DNA of 49,912 nt, from positions 1 through 49,912 of the forward strand of contig JBQTHP010000063.1 in assembly GCA_052389755.1 (NCBI GenBank). Direction: 5' to 3'. The position numbers and the translations under genes were made by a program. The DNA is from JBQTHP01 sp052389755. GTDB lineage: Bacteria > Pseudomonadota > Gammaproteobacteria > Steroidobacterales > Steroidobacteraceae. Shown in pieces: positions 38,525 to 48,000 of the stretch; within the stretch, counting starts at the first letter, position 1; every line of letters starts with the position of its first letter. The notes under the pieces are model-generated. The model was not told the DNA's origin. It worked only from the letters and a program-made list of their open reading frames with translations, and made no database searches.

Positions 38525-40687
38525 TCACTCTTCTCTGTTCTTCTCCCGCCACAGGCGCCGCGCCGAACGCTCTTCGTGGATGCTCTCGACGCCCTCCGCG
38601 CTCACGTGCACCGTGATCGCCCCGCTCGACGCGGTCGTCAGCACGTGCGCCGCCTCGCGTTCGCCGCGCTTGCCGCTGCCAGCCAGCAACGCGACGTCCG
38701 CGCCGCTCGCGACCGAGCTCGCGCGCGAGACGATGACCGCATCGCGCATCAGCGAGACGCGCGCGTGGCCGATGGACACGAGCACGGCGCAATTGCCGAG
38801 GACCCGGAATCCGATCGCATCGCGGGTCCACCACTCGCCCGCACGACAGACGCCGGCTTGCTCGAGATCACTCGCGGGCTCGCTCGTGATGATCCGCTGG
38901 ACCGGAACGTTCGCGAGAAGCGCATTCAATCCGATGGCGGAGCGGTGGCTCGCGCGGTCGAGAATGAGCAGATCGATGCGTTCGATCGCGTGGGCGCGAA
39001 GAAACGGCAGCAGCGCGTTCTCGACCCCGCGTCCGTCCGTGCCGAAGCCCTCGCCAATGCCGCGCACGATTGTCTGCGTCGCGGTCCGTGCCACCACCGC
39101 GCCGTTCCGTCCCGTGTCGAGCATCGTCAGCTCGAGCTCGCCGGCTCCTGGACCGCGGCCGCTCGCTACGAGCGGCACGAGCCAGAGCACACTTGCGATG
39201 CGCAGTGCTGGCGGCCACGGCACCGCCGCCACAAGGGCGGCGATCATCGCGAGGATGATCCACCAGCTCGCCGGCGCAGCGAACAGCATGGCATGGGGGA
39301 CATCCGCCGACGCCGCGAGCCAGGGCCAGAGCACGCCATGAAGCCCAGCGGCGAGCGAGAACAGCGCCCCCGACGCCGCGGCCCACGGCAGCAGCGTCAC
39401 ACCGAGAAGTATCAGGGGAACGAACACGAAGCTCACGACCGGAATTGCGATCAGGTTCACCGCGATGCCGGCGAGTGAGACGCCGCCGAACCACGCGAGA
39501 GTTGCCGGCGCCAGCACGAGGGCGATGGAGCCTTGCACGCGCAGTGCTTCCGCGACGGTTCCGCCGCGCGCCACGCGCGTGCCCGTGACGAGAACGATGG
39601 CCGCCATGGCAGCGAACGACAGCCAGAAGCCGGCCGCGAGCGGCGCGAACGGATCCATTGCCAGCACGACGACGAGCGCCGTCGCGAGCGGCATGGCCGG
39701 CGTCGCATGGCGGGCGAAGGCGCGCGCCGCGAACCAGGCACCGAGCATGATGAGCGTACGCTGCGTCGGTACAGAGAAACCGGCCAGCACGGAATAGGCG
39801 CTCGCCGCCGCCAGGCCGAGCGCGGCAGCGAAATTCTCGCGCGGCACGCGCGGGAGGACCCGGGCAAACGCTCGCCAGACGATGCGGGCGGCACCGATCG
39901 CGACCACCGCGAACAGCGTGACATGCAGGCCCGAGATCGCGACGAGGTGCGCCGTGCCGGTAACGTTGAACACGCGCCATTGCTCGCGCGACATTCCTCC
40001 GGTGTGGCCCACAGCGAGCGCCGTGATCAGCGCGGCCGCGTCGCGGTCGGCGACCCGGCTCTCGATCCGCGCTGCGATGCGCTCGCGAAGTTGCACGAGC
40101 GGCCGACGTCCGGCCGATAGACGTACATTGAGACTCGAGGGCACCACGCGCGCGGCTGCGTGCGTTCGCTCGCGAAAGAGCTGCCGCTCCGAATCGACGG
40201 CGTGCGGATTGAGCCGTCCGCGCGGCGGGTAAAGCGCCACGACGAGACGCCAGCGCTCACCGGCACTCGGAACGTTGGCGGCCCCGGGCCAGATGACGCG
40301 AGCGCGAAGCCCGATCGGTCCCGCGCGCTGCTCGATGCGCAAGGAGGCATCGAATCGCGAGCCCGACCCGTCCGTGATCGGGATCGAGTCGACGATCGCC
40401 ACCGCGACGACGCGCTCGCCGCCCGCGCTGGCCGGCCACCGACGCTCGAGCACCTGCTGCGCGTGCAGCGCAGCCCACAGAAAACCCGCCGTGCCGAGCA
40501 GCGCCGCCGCCGCGAACCGCGGCGCGAGCCATCGGCACGCGACACAGGCGCCGAGTGCGCCGGCCGCCGACATGAGCCTCGACGGCGGCTCGGGCAACGC
40601 GAGCAGCCCCAGCACGCCGGCGAGCGCGGCCAGTGCGCTGAGCGACGCGCTCGTCGATCGATGCGATTCGAGCGCCGGTCGCGTCAC
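38525..40687 (-). CDS. comEC: ComEC/Rec2-family DNA uptake channel with degenerate nuclease-like domain
   Basis: Inner-membrane channel for transforming DNA. The 720-residue protein has an N-terminal OB-like DUF4131 region, the competence domain starting ALAVGHTGGMSREQWRVFNV and including GTAHLVAISGLHVTLFAVVA, many membrane helices to about residue 500, and a C-terminal metallo-beta-lactamase-like domain. In that domain the usual SHxDxDH metal motif is replaced by LDRASHRSAIG, so none of the four ligands is kept. The final helix of the gene runs into the repeat-rich gap. Divergent from the DUF2062 gene by 27 bp. Confidence 0.93.
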   Translation of the reverse strand: MTRPALESHRSTSASLSALAALAGVLGLLALPEPPSRLMSAAGALGACVACRWLAPRFAAAALLGTAGFLWAALHAQQVLERRWPASAGGERVVAVAIVDSIPITDGSGSRFDASLRIEQRAGPIGLRARVIWPGAANVPSAGERWRLVVALYPPRGRLNPHAVDSERQLFRERTHAAARVVPSSLNVRLSAGRRPLVQLRERIAARIESRVADRDAAALITALAVGHTGGMSREQWRVFNVTGTAHLVAISGLHVTLFAVVAIGAARIVWRAFARVLPRVPRENFAAALGLAAASAYSVLAGFSVPTQRTLIMLGAWFAARAFARHATPAMPLATALVVVLAMDPFAPLAAGFWLSFAAMAAIVLVTGTRVARGGTVAEALRVQGSIALVLAPATLAWFGGVSLAGIAVNLIAIPVVSFVFVPLILLGVTLLPWAAASGALFSLAAGLHGVLWPWLAASADVPHAMLFAAPASWWIILAMIAALVAAVPWPPALRIASVLWLVPLVASGRGPGAGELELTMLDTGRNGAVVARTATQTIVRGIGEGFGTDGRGVENALLPFLRAHAIERIDLLILDRASHRSAIGLNALLANVPVQRIITSEPASDLEQAGVCRAGEWWTRDAIGFRVLGNCAVLVSIGHARVSLMRDAVIVSRASSVASGADVALLAGSGKRGEREAAHVLTTASSGAITVHVSAEGVESIHEERSARRLWREKNREE

Positions 40688-40714
40688 GTCGATCTGCTAC
40701 CCTGCGCGGCGCGA

Positions 40715-41233
40715 ATGCCCCGTCGTTTCTTCAAAAAGTTCACGCCGTCGCCGCACTCGCTTCGCGATCGGTGGTACTTCCGGCTATTCGGGGCCCGTCT
40801 TGCGGATCCGCGGCTGTGGTCCGTACAGCGGCGCGCGGTCACCGGCGCGGTCGGCGCGGGCCTTGCGATCTGTTTCGTCCCGCTGCCCGTACACGTGCCC
40901 CTCGCGGCGCTCGTGGGAGTCGCATGCCGAGTCAACGTGCCGGCGATCATCCTCACGGTGTTCCTCGTCAATCCGCTCACGTTCGTGCCGGTGTACTACT
41001 TCGCGTACCGGGTAGGCGCCGGGATGCTCGGCGAGCGAACGCGGCCGTTCGAGTTCGTGCCGAGCTGGGACTGGCTGCACTACGGCCTCGCACCGGTGTG
41101 GCAACCGTTTCTGCTCGGGTGCCTGACCTGCGCGGTGCTTGCGGGGTTTACGGGATGGACGGCGCTCGAGCTGATCTGGCGCTGGAGCGTGAACAGCAGA
41201 TACCGCGCGCGGCGGGCGCGGTCAACCGCCTGA
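40715..41233 (+). CDS. DUF2062 family membrane protein
   Basis: A 172-residue protein of the DUF2062 family, function unknown. It starts MPRRFFKKFTPSPHSLRDRW, with two hydrophobic hairpins: GAVGAGLAICFVPLPVHVPL plus ILTVFLVNPLTFVPVYYFAY, and FLLGCLTCAVLAGFTGWTAL. The ATG at 40715 matches the family start. The last 12 bp overlap convergent lolD. Location next to comEC and lolCDE is frequent in proteobacteria. Confidence 0.88.
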   Translation: MPRRFFKKFTPSPHSLRDRWYFRLFGARLADPRLWSVQRRAVTGAVGAGLAICFVPLPVHVPLAALVGVACRVNVPAIILTVFLVNPLTFVPVYYFAYRVGAGMLGERTRPFEFVPSWDWLHYGLAPVWQPFLLGCLTCAVLAGFTGWTALELIWRWSVNSRYRARRARSTA

Positions 41234-41938
41234 AGTGCCGTCTTCGCGGAGAATGCCGCCGGCGATCTCGAGCACCCGGTCCATGCGGCGGGCGAGCCGG
41301 CCGTCGTGCGTGACGATCACGAGGCTCGTTCCGAGCTCCCGATTGAGCTCGAGCATGAGCTCGAACACCGACTGAGCGTTTGCGCCGTCGAGGTTGCCGG
41401 TCGGCTCGTCCGCAAGCACGAGCTTCGGCTGGGTGACGAGCGCGCGCGCGACCGCCGCGCGCTGGCGTTCGCCGCCCGAGAGCTGGTGCGGGCGATGCTC
41501 CAGACGCGCCGCGAGACCGACGCGTTCGAGAAGCTGCCGCGCCCGCTCGCGCGCTTCGGCGACGCGCATACGACGTACCAGCAGCGGCATCGCCACGTTC
41601 TCGAGCGCGGAGAACTCGGGCAGGAGATGGTGGAACTGATAGACGAACCCCAGCGTCCGGTTGCGCAGCGCACCGCGCTCGCTCTCGGAGAGCTCGTGGA
41701 TGTCGCGTGCGTCCACGAGCACGTGCCCGGAAGTCGGCCTGTCGAGCCCGCCGAGGAGCTGCAGCAGCGTGGTCTTGCCGGAGCCCGACGCGCCGACGAT
41801 CGCGAGACGCTCGCCGCGCGAGATCGCGAGATTCACGCCGCGCAGCACTTCGAGCGTTACCGGTCCCTGCCGGAAGCTGCGATGCACGTCGCGCGCCTCG
41901 AGCACTCTCGCGGATGCCGTCTGCGGATCAATAATCAT
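41222..41938 (-). CDS. lolD: Lipoprotein-releasing ABC transporter ATPase LolD
   Basis: The ATPase of LolCDE, which extracts lipoproteins from the inner membrane for LolA. The 238-residue protein has Walker A VGASGSGKTTLL, the Q-loop FVYQFHHLLPEFSALENVAM characteristic of LolD, the signature LSGGERQR, Walker B LVLADEPTGNLD and the switch VIVTHDG. It overlaps lolE by 11 bp and is the last gene of lolC-lolE-lolD. Confidence 0.96.
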   Translation of the reverse strand: MIIDPQTASARVLEARDVHRSFRQGPVTLEVLRGVNLAISRGERLAIVGASGSGKTTLLQLLGGLDRPTSGHVLVDARDIHELSESERGALRNRTLGFVYQFHHLLPEFSALENVAMPLLVRRMRVAEARERARQLLERVGLAARLEHRPHQLSGGERQRAAVARALVTQPKLVLADEPTGNLDGANAQSVFELMLELNRELGTSLVIVTHDGRLARRMDRVLEIAGGILREDGTSGG

Positions 41939-43178
41939 GTCGCAGAGCCTCCGCTGGCGTCGTGCGCGCGGCGCGCCATGCCGGATATAGCGTGGCGAGC
42001 GCGCACAGCGCGAACGCCACCCCCGAGACCTGCGCGACGTCCAGCCACTCGACGAACGCGGGCAGATCGCTCATGTAATACACGCGCGCGTCGAGAAACT
42101 GCGTGCCGAACAGCGACTCGATTCCGCGGATGACGCTCTCGAGATTGGCCGCGAGCACGCTGCCGAGCAGCGCGCCGAGCGCCGTCCCGGCGAGCCCGAT
42201 CAGCACGCCCTGAATCGCGAACGTCGCAAGCACGTTGCCCGGCCCGGCGCCGAGCGTGCGCAGGATCGCGATGTCCGCCTGCTTCTCCTTCACGATCATG
42301 ACCAGCGTTGCCACGATGTTGAACGCCGCGACCGCGACTATCATGAGCAGGATCACGAACATCATCGATTTCGTGAGCTCGATCGAACGAAAGAAGTTGG
42401 CATGATTGCGCGTCCAGTCGCTGACGAAGAACCCGCCGCCGAGCGCGAGCGCGAGCTCGCGCACGGTAGCGGGAGCTCGCAGCGCATCGGTGAGCGCGAG
42501 GCGGATGCCCGTCACGGCATCGCCGAGCCGGTACAGACCCGCCGCGTCGGCCAGATGCACGAGCGCGAGCCCGCGGTCGAATTCGTACATTCCGGATTCG
42601 AATATGCCGCTCACGCGGAAGCGTTTCATGCGCGGAAACACTCCGCTCGGCGTCACAGTACCTTCCGGAGCCATGACGACGACGGCATCTCCGGGCGCGA
42701 CACCGAGCTCGCGGGCAAGCGCCGCACCGAGCACGATCCGGTACTCTCCCGGCTCCAGGTCCTCGATGCGCCCCGAGGTCAATACTTGCGCGAGACCGCT
42801 CGCACGGCGCTCCTCGGCGGGCAGCACTCCGCGCACGAGCGTCCCCGTGACGCGACGGCCATTCGCGATCATCGCCTGCGCCTCGACGTACGGCACTGCC
42901 GCCCGCACACCCGGCTGCTTCAGCGCGGCATCGCGTGCGGCCTGCCAGTCGGGCAGCGCGCCCTCGAGACCCATGAGCGTCGCGTGCGAAGTAACGCTCA
43001 GGATGCGCGAGCGCAGCTCGCGCTCGAACCCGTTCATCACGGACAGGACGACGAGCAGCACCGCGACGCCCAGCGTCAACCCGAGCACGGACATCAGCGC
43101 GACGAACGAAACGAATCCGCGCCGGTGCGCCGAGCGCAGGTAGCGCGTGCCGATCAGCCACTCGTACGAGCGCGCCAT
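41928..43178 (-). CDS. lolE: Lipoprotein-releasing ABC transporter permease (LolE position)
   Basis: A 416-residue permease of LolCDE with an N-terminal membrane helix (FVSFVALMSVLGLTLGVAVL), a large periplasmic domain, and three C-terminal helices (MMFVILLMIVAVAAFNIVAT and two more), ending in AWRAARTTPAEALRHDY. The VVLSVMNGFERELRSRIL segment after the first helix is a LolC/E hallmark. It overlaps the upstream paralogue by one base (TGATG). Assignment as E rather than C is by gene order. Confidence 0.9.
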   Translation of the reverse strand: MARSYEWLIGTRYLRSAHRRGFVSFVALMSVLGLTLGVAVLLVVLSVMNGFERELRSRILSVTSHATLMGLEGALPDWQAARDAALKQPGVRAAVPYVEAQAMIANGRRVTGTLVRGVLPAEERRASGLAQVLTSGRIEDLEPGEYRIVLGAALARELGVAPGDAVVVMAPEGTVTPSGVFPRMKRFRVSGIFESGMYEFDRGLALVHLADAAGLYRLGDAVTGIRLALTDALRAPATVRELALALGGGFFVSDWTRNHANFFRSIELTKSMMFVILLMIVAVAAFNIVATLVMIVKEKQADIAILRTLGAGPGNVLATFAIQGVLIGLAGTALGALLGSVLAANLESVIRGIESLFGTQFLDARVYYMSDLPAFVEWLDVAQVSGVAFALCALATLYPAWRAARTTPAEALRHDY

Positions 43179-44422
43179 CACTCGTAGCGCAGCGCTTCCG
43201 CGGGCGCGGTGCGCGCGGCGCGCAATGCCGGATACACGGTGGCGAGCCCCGTCAGGACGAGCGCGGCCGCGCCGATCCACAGGACGTTCTGCCATTGCAG
43301 ATCCGACGGGATGCGCGTGATGTAGTAGACGTCGGAGTCCATGATCTGAAAGCCGAAGGTGCGCTCGAGCGCCGGCACGATCGCACCGACGTTGCGGGCG
43401 ATGGCGACGCCGAGCGCGACGCCGGCGGCCACTCCGAGCCAGCCGATGACGAGTCCCTGCGTCACGAACACGCCCATCACCCTGCGCGGCGAAGCGCCGA
43501 AAGTGCGCAGGATCGCGATATCCGTGCGCTTGTCGGTCACCACCATCACGAGCATCGCGACGATATTGAATGCCGCGACCGCGACGATGAGCAGCAGGAT
43601 GAGCGCCATCATCGTCTTCTCGATGCGGATCGCGCGGAAGTAATTGGCATGCTCCTGCGTCCAGTCGCGCACCTCGAATCCCGCCGGCAGGACCGACCGA
43701 AGGTGCGCCGCACGCAGGGGCGCGGCGAGGGCATCGTCGAAACGCACCTCGAACCCGGTGCCGAGCGAGGCGATCGACGCGAGCGAGCGCACATCGTCGA
43801 GGTGCGCGAGGATCAGCACACCGTCGTGATCCTGCAGGCCGACCTCGAAGACTCCGGAGACCGTGAATTCGCGCAGGCGCGGGGTCGGTGTGCCGTCGGG
43901 CGCAATCGCCGGAATGAGCAGCGTGAGTGGATCGCCCACCGTGACGGCCAGGCGCTGCGCGACCACCGCTCCGACGATCGCGCGGTCGCGGCCGGCCACC
44001 AGATCCGGGATTCGGCCTTGCGACATCGCTCCTGCGACCTCGCTGACGGAGCTCTCGCGATCCGGATCGATGCCTCGCAGCACCACCGGCAGCATCTCCG
44101 GCATGCGCACCGCGAGCACCTGCGCTTCGGCGTATGGCGCGACGCCGACCACGCCGGGTTGCACGGCCACCGTGTCGAGCACGGCGGCGTCATCGGGACG
44201 TTCGGTGTCGACCGCGGTGACCCGCGCGTGCGCGGACAGCGTCAGCAGCCGCTGCCGCAGTTCCCCTTCGAAGCCGTTCATCACCGACAGGATCACGATG
44301 AGCGCGGCGACGCCGACACAGACGCCGGCGAGCGAGGCCCACGTAATGAAGGAGACGAAGAACTTGTGGGTGCGGGCCCGAACGTAACGCAGCCCCACGT
44401 AGAGCGAGAGCGGGTGAAACAT
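43178..44422 (-). CDS. lolC: Lipoprotein-releasing ABC transporter permease (LolC position)
   Basis: A 414-residue paralogue of the next gene, with the same layout: an N-terminal helix around WASLAGVCVGVAALIVILSV, MNGFEGELRQRLLTLSAHAR, a periplasmic domain, and three C-terminal helices. The start MFHPLSLYVGLRYVRARTHK is typical of LolC, so the ATG at 44422 (preceded by AAGGGG) was chosen over an in-frame ATG at 44473. Together with LolE and LolD it forms the lipoprotein-release transporter. Confidence 0.92.
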   Translation of the reverse strand: MFHPLSLYVGLRYVRARTHKFFVSFITWASLAGVCVGVAALIVILSVMNGFEGELRQRLLTLSAHARVTAVDTERPDDAAVLDTVAVQPGVVGVAPYAEAQVLAVRMPEMLPVVLRGIDPDRESSVSEVAGAMSQGRIPDLVAGRDRAIVGAVVAQRLAVTVGDPLTLLIPAIAPDGTPTPRLREFTVSGVFEVGLQDHDGVLILAHLDDVRSLASIASLGTGFEVRFDDALAAPLRAAHLRSVLPAGFEVRDWTQEHANYFRAIRIEKTMMALILLLIVAVAAFNIVAMLVMVVTDKRTDIAILRTFGASPRRVMGVFVTQGLVIGWLGVAAGVALGVAIARNVGAIVPALERTFGFQIMDSDVYYITRIPSDLQWQNVLWIGAAALVLTGLATVYPALRAARTAPAEALRYE

Positions 44423-44531
44423 CCCCTTGCGGCCGGTCACTCGCGCGCGAGTGCGCGCACGCGATTTAACCACACCGGCATCGTTTCAAGACGCGCGTCA
44501 CAGAAATCCGGCCGAGAGCGCACCCGCGGCT

Positions 44532-44558
44532 TTGACAGATTCCGGCCGATGCTATAGT
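44532..44558 (+). promoter_or_regulatory. Strong candidate promoter of the small exported protein gene
   Basis: A perfect TTGACA (44532-44537) and TATAGT (44553-44558), the latter preceded by TGC (extended -10), with a 15-bp spacer. They point to the 92-residue gene whose ATG is 25 bp further on. Confidence 0.65.
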
Positions 44559-44582
44559 CCCGGCGCTTGTGGAGGAGTCGTC

Positions 44583-44861
44583 ATGAACACGAGGATCGCT
44601 GCGGTACTCGCATGCGTCGCCACGTTCGCCGGTCCGGCTCTCGCCGAGACCCTCGTCGTGGACGATCAGGTCATGGTGAGAGAGGCGAGCGGTGAGAGAC
44701 CGGCGCGCGGCATGTCGATGCGCGCGGTAGAAGAGCGCTTCGGCGCACCGGCTACTCGCCACGCCACAGTCGGCCAGCCCCCGATCACGCGCTGGGACTA
44801 CGCCGGCTTTTCGGTTTTCTTCGAGCACGATAAGGTGATACACGCGGTCGCCACCGGCTGA
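44583..44861 (+). CDS. Small exported protein, conserved hypothetical
   Basis: A 92-residue protein with a clear signal peptide (MNTRIAAVLACVATFAGPAL, cut after ALA near residue 21). The mature part contains VMVREASGERPARGMSMRAV and EERFGAP, then GQPPITRWDYAGFSVFFEHD. The R-G-M-S-M-x-x-V-E-x-R-F-G-A-P stretch resembles the SmpA/OmlA-type helix that begins small periplasmic domains. I recognise it as a small conserved family without known function. The ATG has GGAGGAG upstream. Confidence 0.82.
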   Translation: MNTRIAAVLACVATFAGPALAETLVVDDQVMVREASGERPARGMSMRAVEERFGAPATRHATVGQPPITRWDYAGFSVFFEHDKVIHAVATG

Positions 44862-44878
44862 CGCCGGTCGCGACCGCT

Positions 44879-44999
44879 GGCTAGCGACTGCCGGCTTCCG
44901 CCTTCCGGCCGGAACAAGAACGCATACGTCCCCGCTCGCGGTGACCCTCTGACCGGAAGGCGGCAGGCGGAGGGCGGAAGCCGCCGGGTAACGCTAGCC
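44879..44999. repeat. Palindrome with CTTCCGC arms (copy 5)
   Basis: The outer pair GGCTAGCG (44879-44886) / CGCTAGCC (44992-44999) brackets the arms CCGGCTTCCGCCTTCCGG (44891-44908) and CCGGAAGGCGGCAGGCGG plus AGGGCGGAAGCCGCCGG (44953-44987). The core GGCCGGAACAAGAACGC is like copies 2 and 3. It fills most of the 170-bp gap before mfd. Confidence 0.88.
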
Positions 45000-45031
45000 G
45001 GCGGCAGCCGGCGCCGTTACCCTGCGCGGCC

Positions 45032-48000
45032 TTGTCCACTTTCCTGCGTCCACCCGTTCCGTCCGCTCCCGCGCAGTCCGTGCGCTGGCATCGCCTTTAT
45101 GGCAGCGCTCCTGCCCTGGCGCTTGCCGAAGCGCTGCAGCGCGACGAACGGCTGTTCGTGTTCGTCGCGCCGGATGCGCGCGAGCTCGAGCGCTTCGCGG
45201 CGGAGCTGCGGTTCTTCGCGGGCCCACACGTTCCCGTCTTCCCCCTGCCCGATTGGGAAGTGCTGCCCTACGACCTCTTCTCGCCGCATCCCGACATCGT
45301 CTCCGACCGTCTGCGAACGCTTCACGAGCTGCCGGACGCGCGGCGCGGCGCGGTGCTCGTGACCGCCGAGACGATCCTGCAGCGGCTGACACCGCGGGCG
45401 TACGTGCAGAGCCGCTCGTTCGAGCTCGCAATCGGCGAATCGCTCGCGCTCGAGACCTTTCGCGCCCGGCTCATCGAGTCCGGATACGCGAACGTGAGCC
45501 AGGTGACCGGACCCGGCGAGTTCGCGCAGCGCGGCTCGTTGCTCGATGTCTTCCCCATGGGCAGCGATGCGCCGCTGCGCATCGATCTCTTCGACGATGA
45601 GATCGAGGCGATCCGCCGCTTCGACCCCGACACGCAGCGCTCTCTCGACGCTCTCGAGCGCGTGCGCCTGCTCCCGGCCCGCGAGATCCCGCTCGATGCG
45701 GACGCCGTTCGCGGCTTTCGCCGCCGGTTTCGCACGCGCTTCGAAGGCGATCCGATGCAGACGAGCGTGTACCGTGGAGTGAGCGAAGGGCTCGCGCCGC
45801 CGGGCATCGAGTTTTACCTGCCGCTGTTTCACGACACGACGGCAAGTCTGTTCGACTATCTGCCCGACGACGCGGTCATCGCGCACGATGCGGGACTCGA
45901 AACCCGACTCGAGCGCGCGTTCGCCGACATCGAGCAGCGTTACGAGGATCGACGCCACGACGTCGAGCGGCCGGTCCTCGCACCGCGCGAGCTGTTCCTC
46001 GATCCGGCGGAAACACGGGAACGGCTGCAGGAACGCGCGCGCATCGCGATCGAACCGTTCAAGGCGGAAGCGGAGACGGGAGACCGCGACGTCTACAACT
46101 TTCCCACTGCACCGCCGCGCGAGCTGCGCGCCGATCCGCGGGCGGACCGGCCGCTCGAGCTGCTGGAGCAATTCATCGAGGCGTTCGGCGGACGGGTGCT
46201 GATCGCAGCGGATTCACCCGGGCGCCGCGAGGTGCTCCACGAGATGCTCCGTGCGCAGGAGCGTTCCGTCGATCTCGTTCCCGACTGGGAGTCGTTTGCG
46301 CGCGGGAGTGCGCGGCTCGCACTGACGGCGGCGCCTGATATCGAGGGCCTGACGCTGCTCGAGCCGCCGGTCGTGGTCGTCTCGGAATCGCAGCTCGTCG
46401 GTGTGCGCGCAAGGCAGGAGCGGCGGCGCAAGCGCACGGCGAGCGACCCGGAAGCGATCCTGCGCGACCTGCAGAGCCTCGAGCCGGGCGCGCCGGTCGT
46501 CCACGAGGAATACGGCGTCGGCCGCTACGTCGGCTTGCAGCCGATGGAGGTCGCAGGCCAGAGCGGCGAATTCCTCGTGCTCGAGTATCTCGACGGAGAT
46601 CGCATCTACGTGCCCGTGCAGTCGCTGCATCTCGTGAGCCGGTACACGGGCGCCGCGCCGGAGAGCGCCCCGCTTCACAAGCTCGGCACGGATCAATGGG
46701 CGAAGGCGAGGAAGCGCGCGGCCGAGCAGATCCGCGACGTCGCGGCCGAAATGCTCGACCTGTACGCGCGTCGCAAGGCGCGCACGGGTCTGAAGCTGGC
46801 CGTGCGCGAGCTCGAGTACCAGGCGTTCGCGAACGCGTTTCCGTTCGAGGAAACCGTGGATCAGGCCGAAGCGATCCGTCAGGTGATTGCCGATCTCGAG
46901 AGCGAACGCCCGATGGATCGCATCGTCTGCGGCGACGTCGGCTTCGGCAAGACCGAAGTCGCGATGCGCGCCGCGTTCGTGGCAGTGCAGGCCGGCAAAC
47001 AGGTCGCCTTGCTCGTTCCGACGACGCTGCTCGCCGAGCAGCACGTCGCCAATTTCCGCGACCGTTTCGCCGAATGGCCCGTACATGTCGAGTCCCTCTC
47101 GCGGTTCCGCACGGGGAAAGAGGCCAACGCGGTCGTCGAGGCGATCGAGCGCGGCACGGCCGACATCGTCATCGCAACGCACCGGCTGCTGCACGCGAAC
47201 GTGCGCTTCAAGGACCTCGGACTGATCATCGTCGACGAGGAACACCGCTTCGGCGTGCGCGACAAGGAGCGCCTGAAAGCGTTGCGCGCCGAGGTGCACG
47301 TTCTGACACTCACGGCGACACCGATTCCGCGCACGCTCAACATGGCGCTCGGCGGACTGCGCGACCTTTCGCTGATCACCACGCCGCCGGCAGAGCGGCT
47401 CGCGATCAAGACGTTCGTCACCGAATGGCACGGCCCGGCGCTGCGCGAGGCGGCGCTGCGCGAGCTGCGACGCGGCGGTCAGATCTATTTCGTGCACAAC
47501 GAGATCCGCACCATCGACAGGATCGCCGCGGAAGTGCAGGCGCTCGTGCCCGAGGCCGCCGTACGGGTCGGACATGGCCAGATGCGCGAGCGCGATCTCG
47601 AGCATCTCATGGTCGATTTCTACCACCGGCGCTTCAACCTTCTCGTGTGCACCACGATCATCGAGAGCGGCATCGACGTGCCGACCGCGAACACGATCAT
47701 CGTGAACCGCGCCGATCGCATGGGGCTCGCGCAGCTGCATCAGTTGCGCGGTCGCGTCGGCCGGTCGCACCACCGCGCCTACGCGTACCTGATCGCGCCC
47801 CCGCGCGCGGCGATGGCCGGCGATGCGGCGAAACGCCTCGAAGCGATCGAGTCGCTCGAGGAGCTCGGCGCCGGTTTCGTTCTCGCGACCCACGACCTCG
47901 AGATCCGCGGTGCCGGCGAGCTGCTCGGCGAACGACAGAGCGGGGAGATGACGGAGATCGGACTTGCGCTGTATCTCGACCTTCTCGAGGAGGCGGTACA

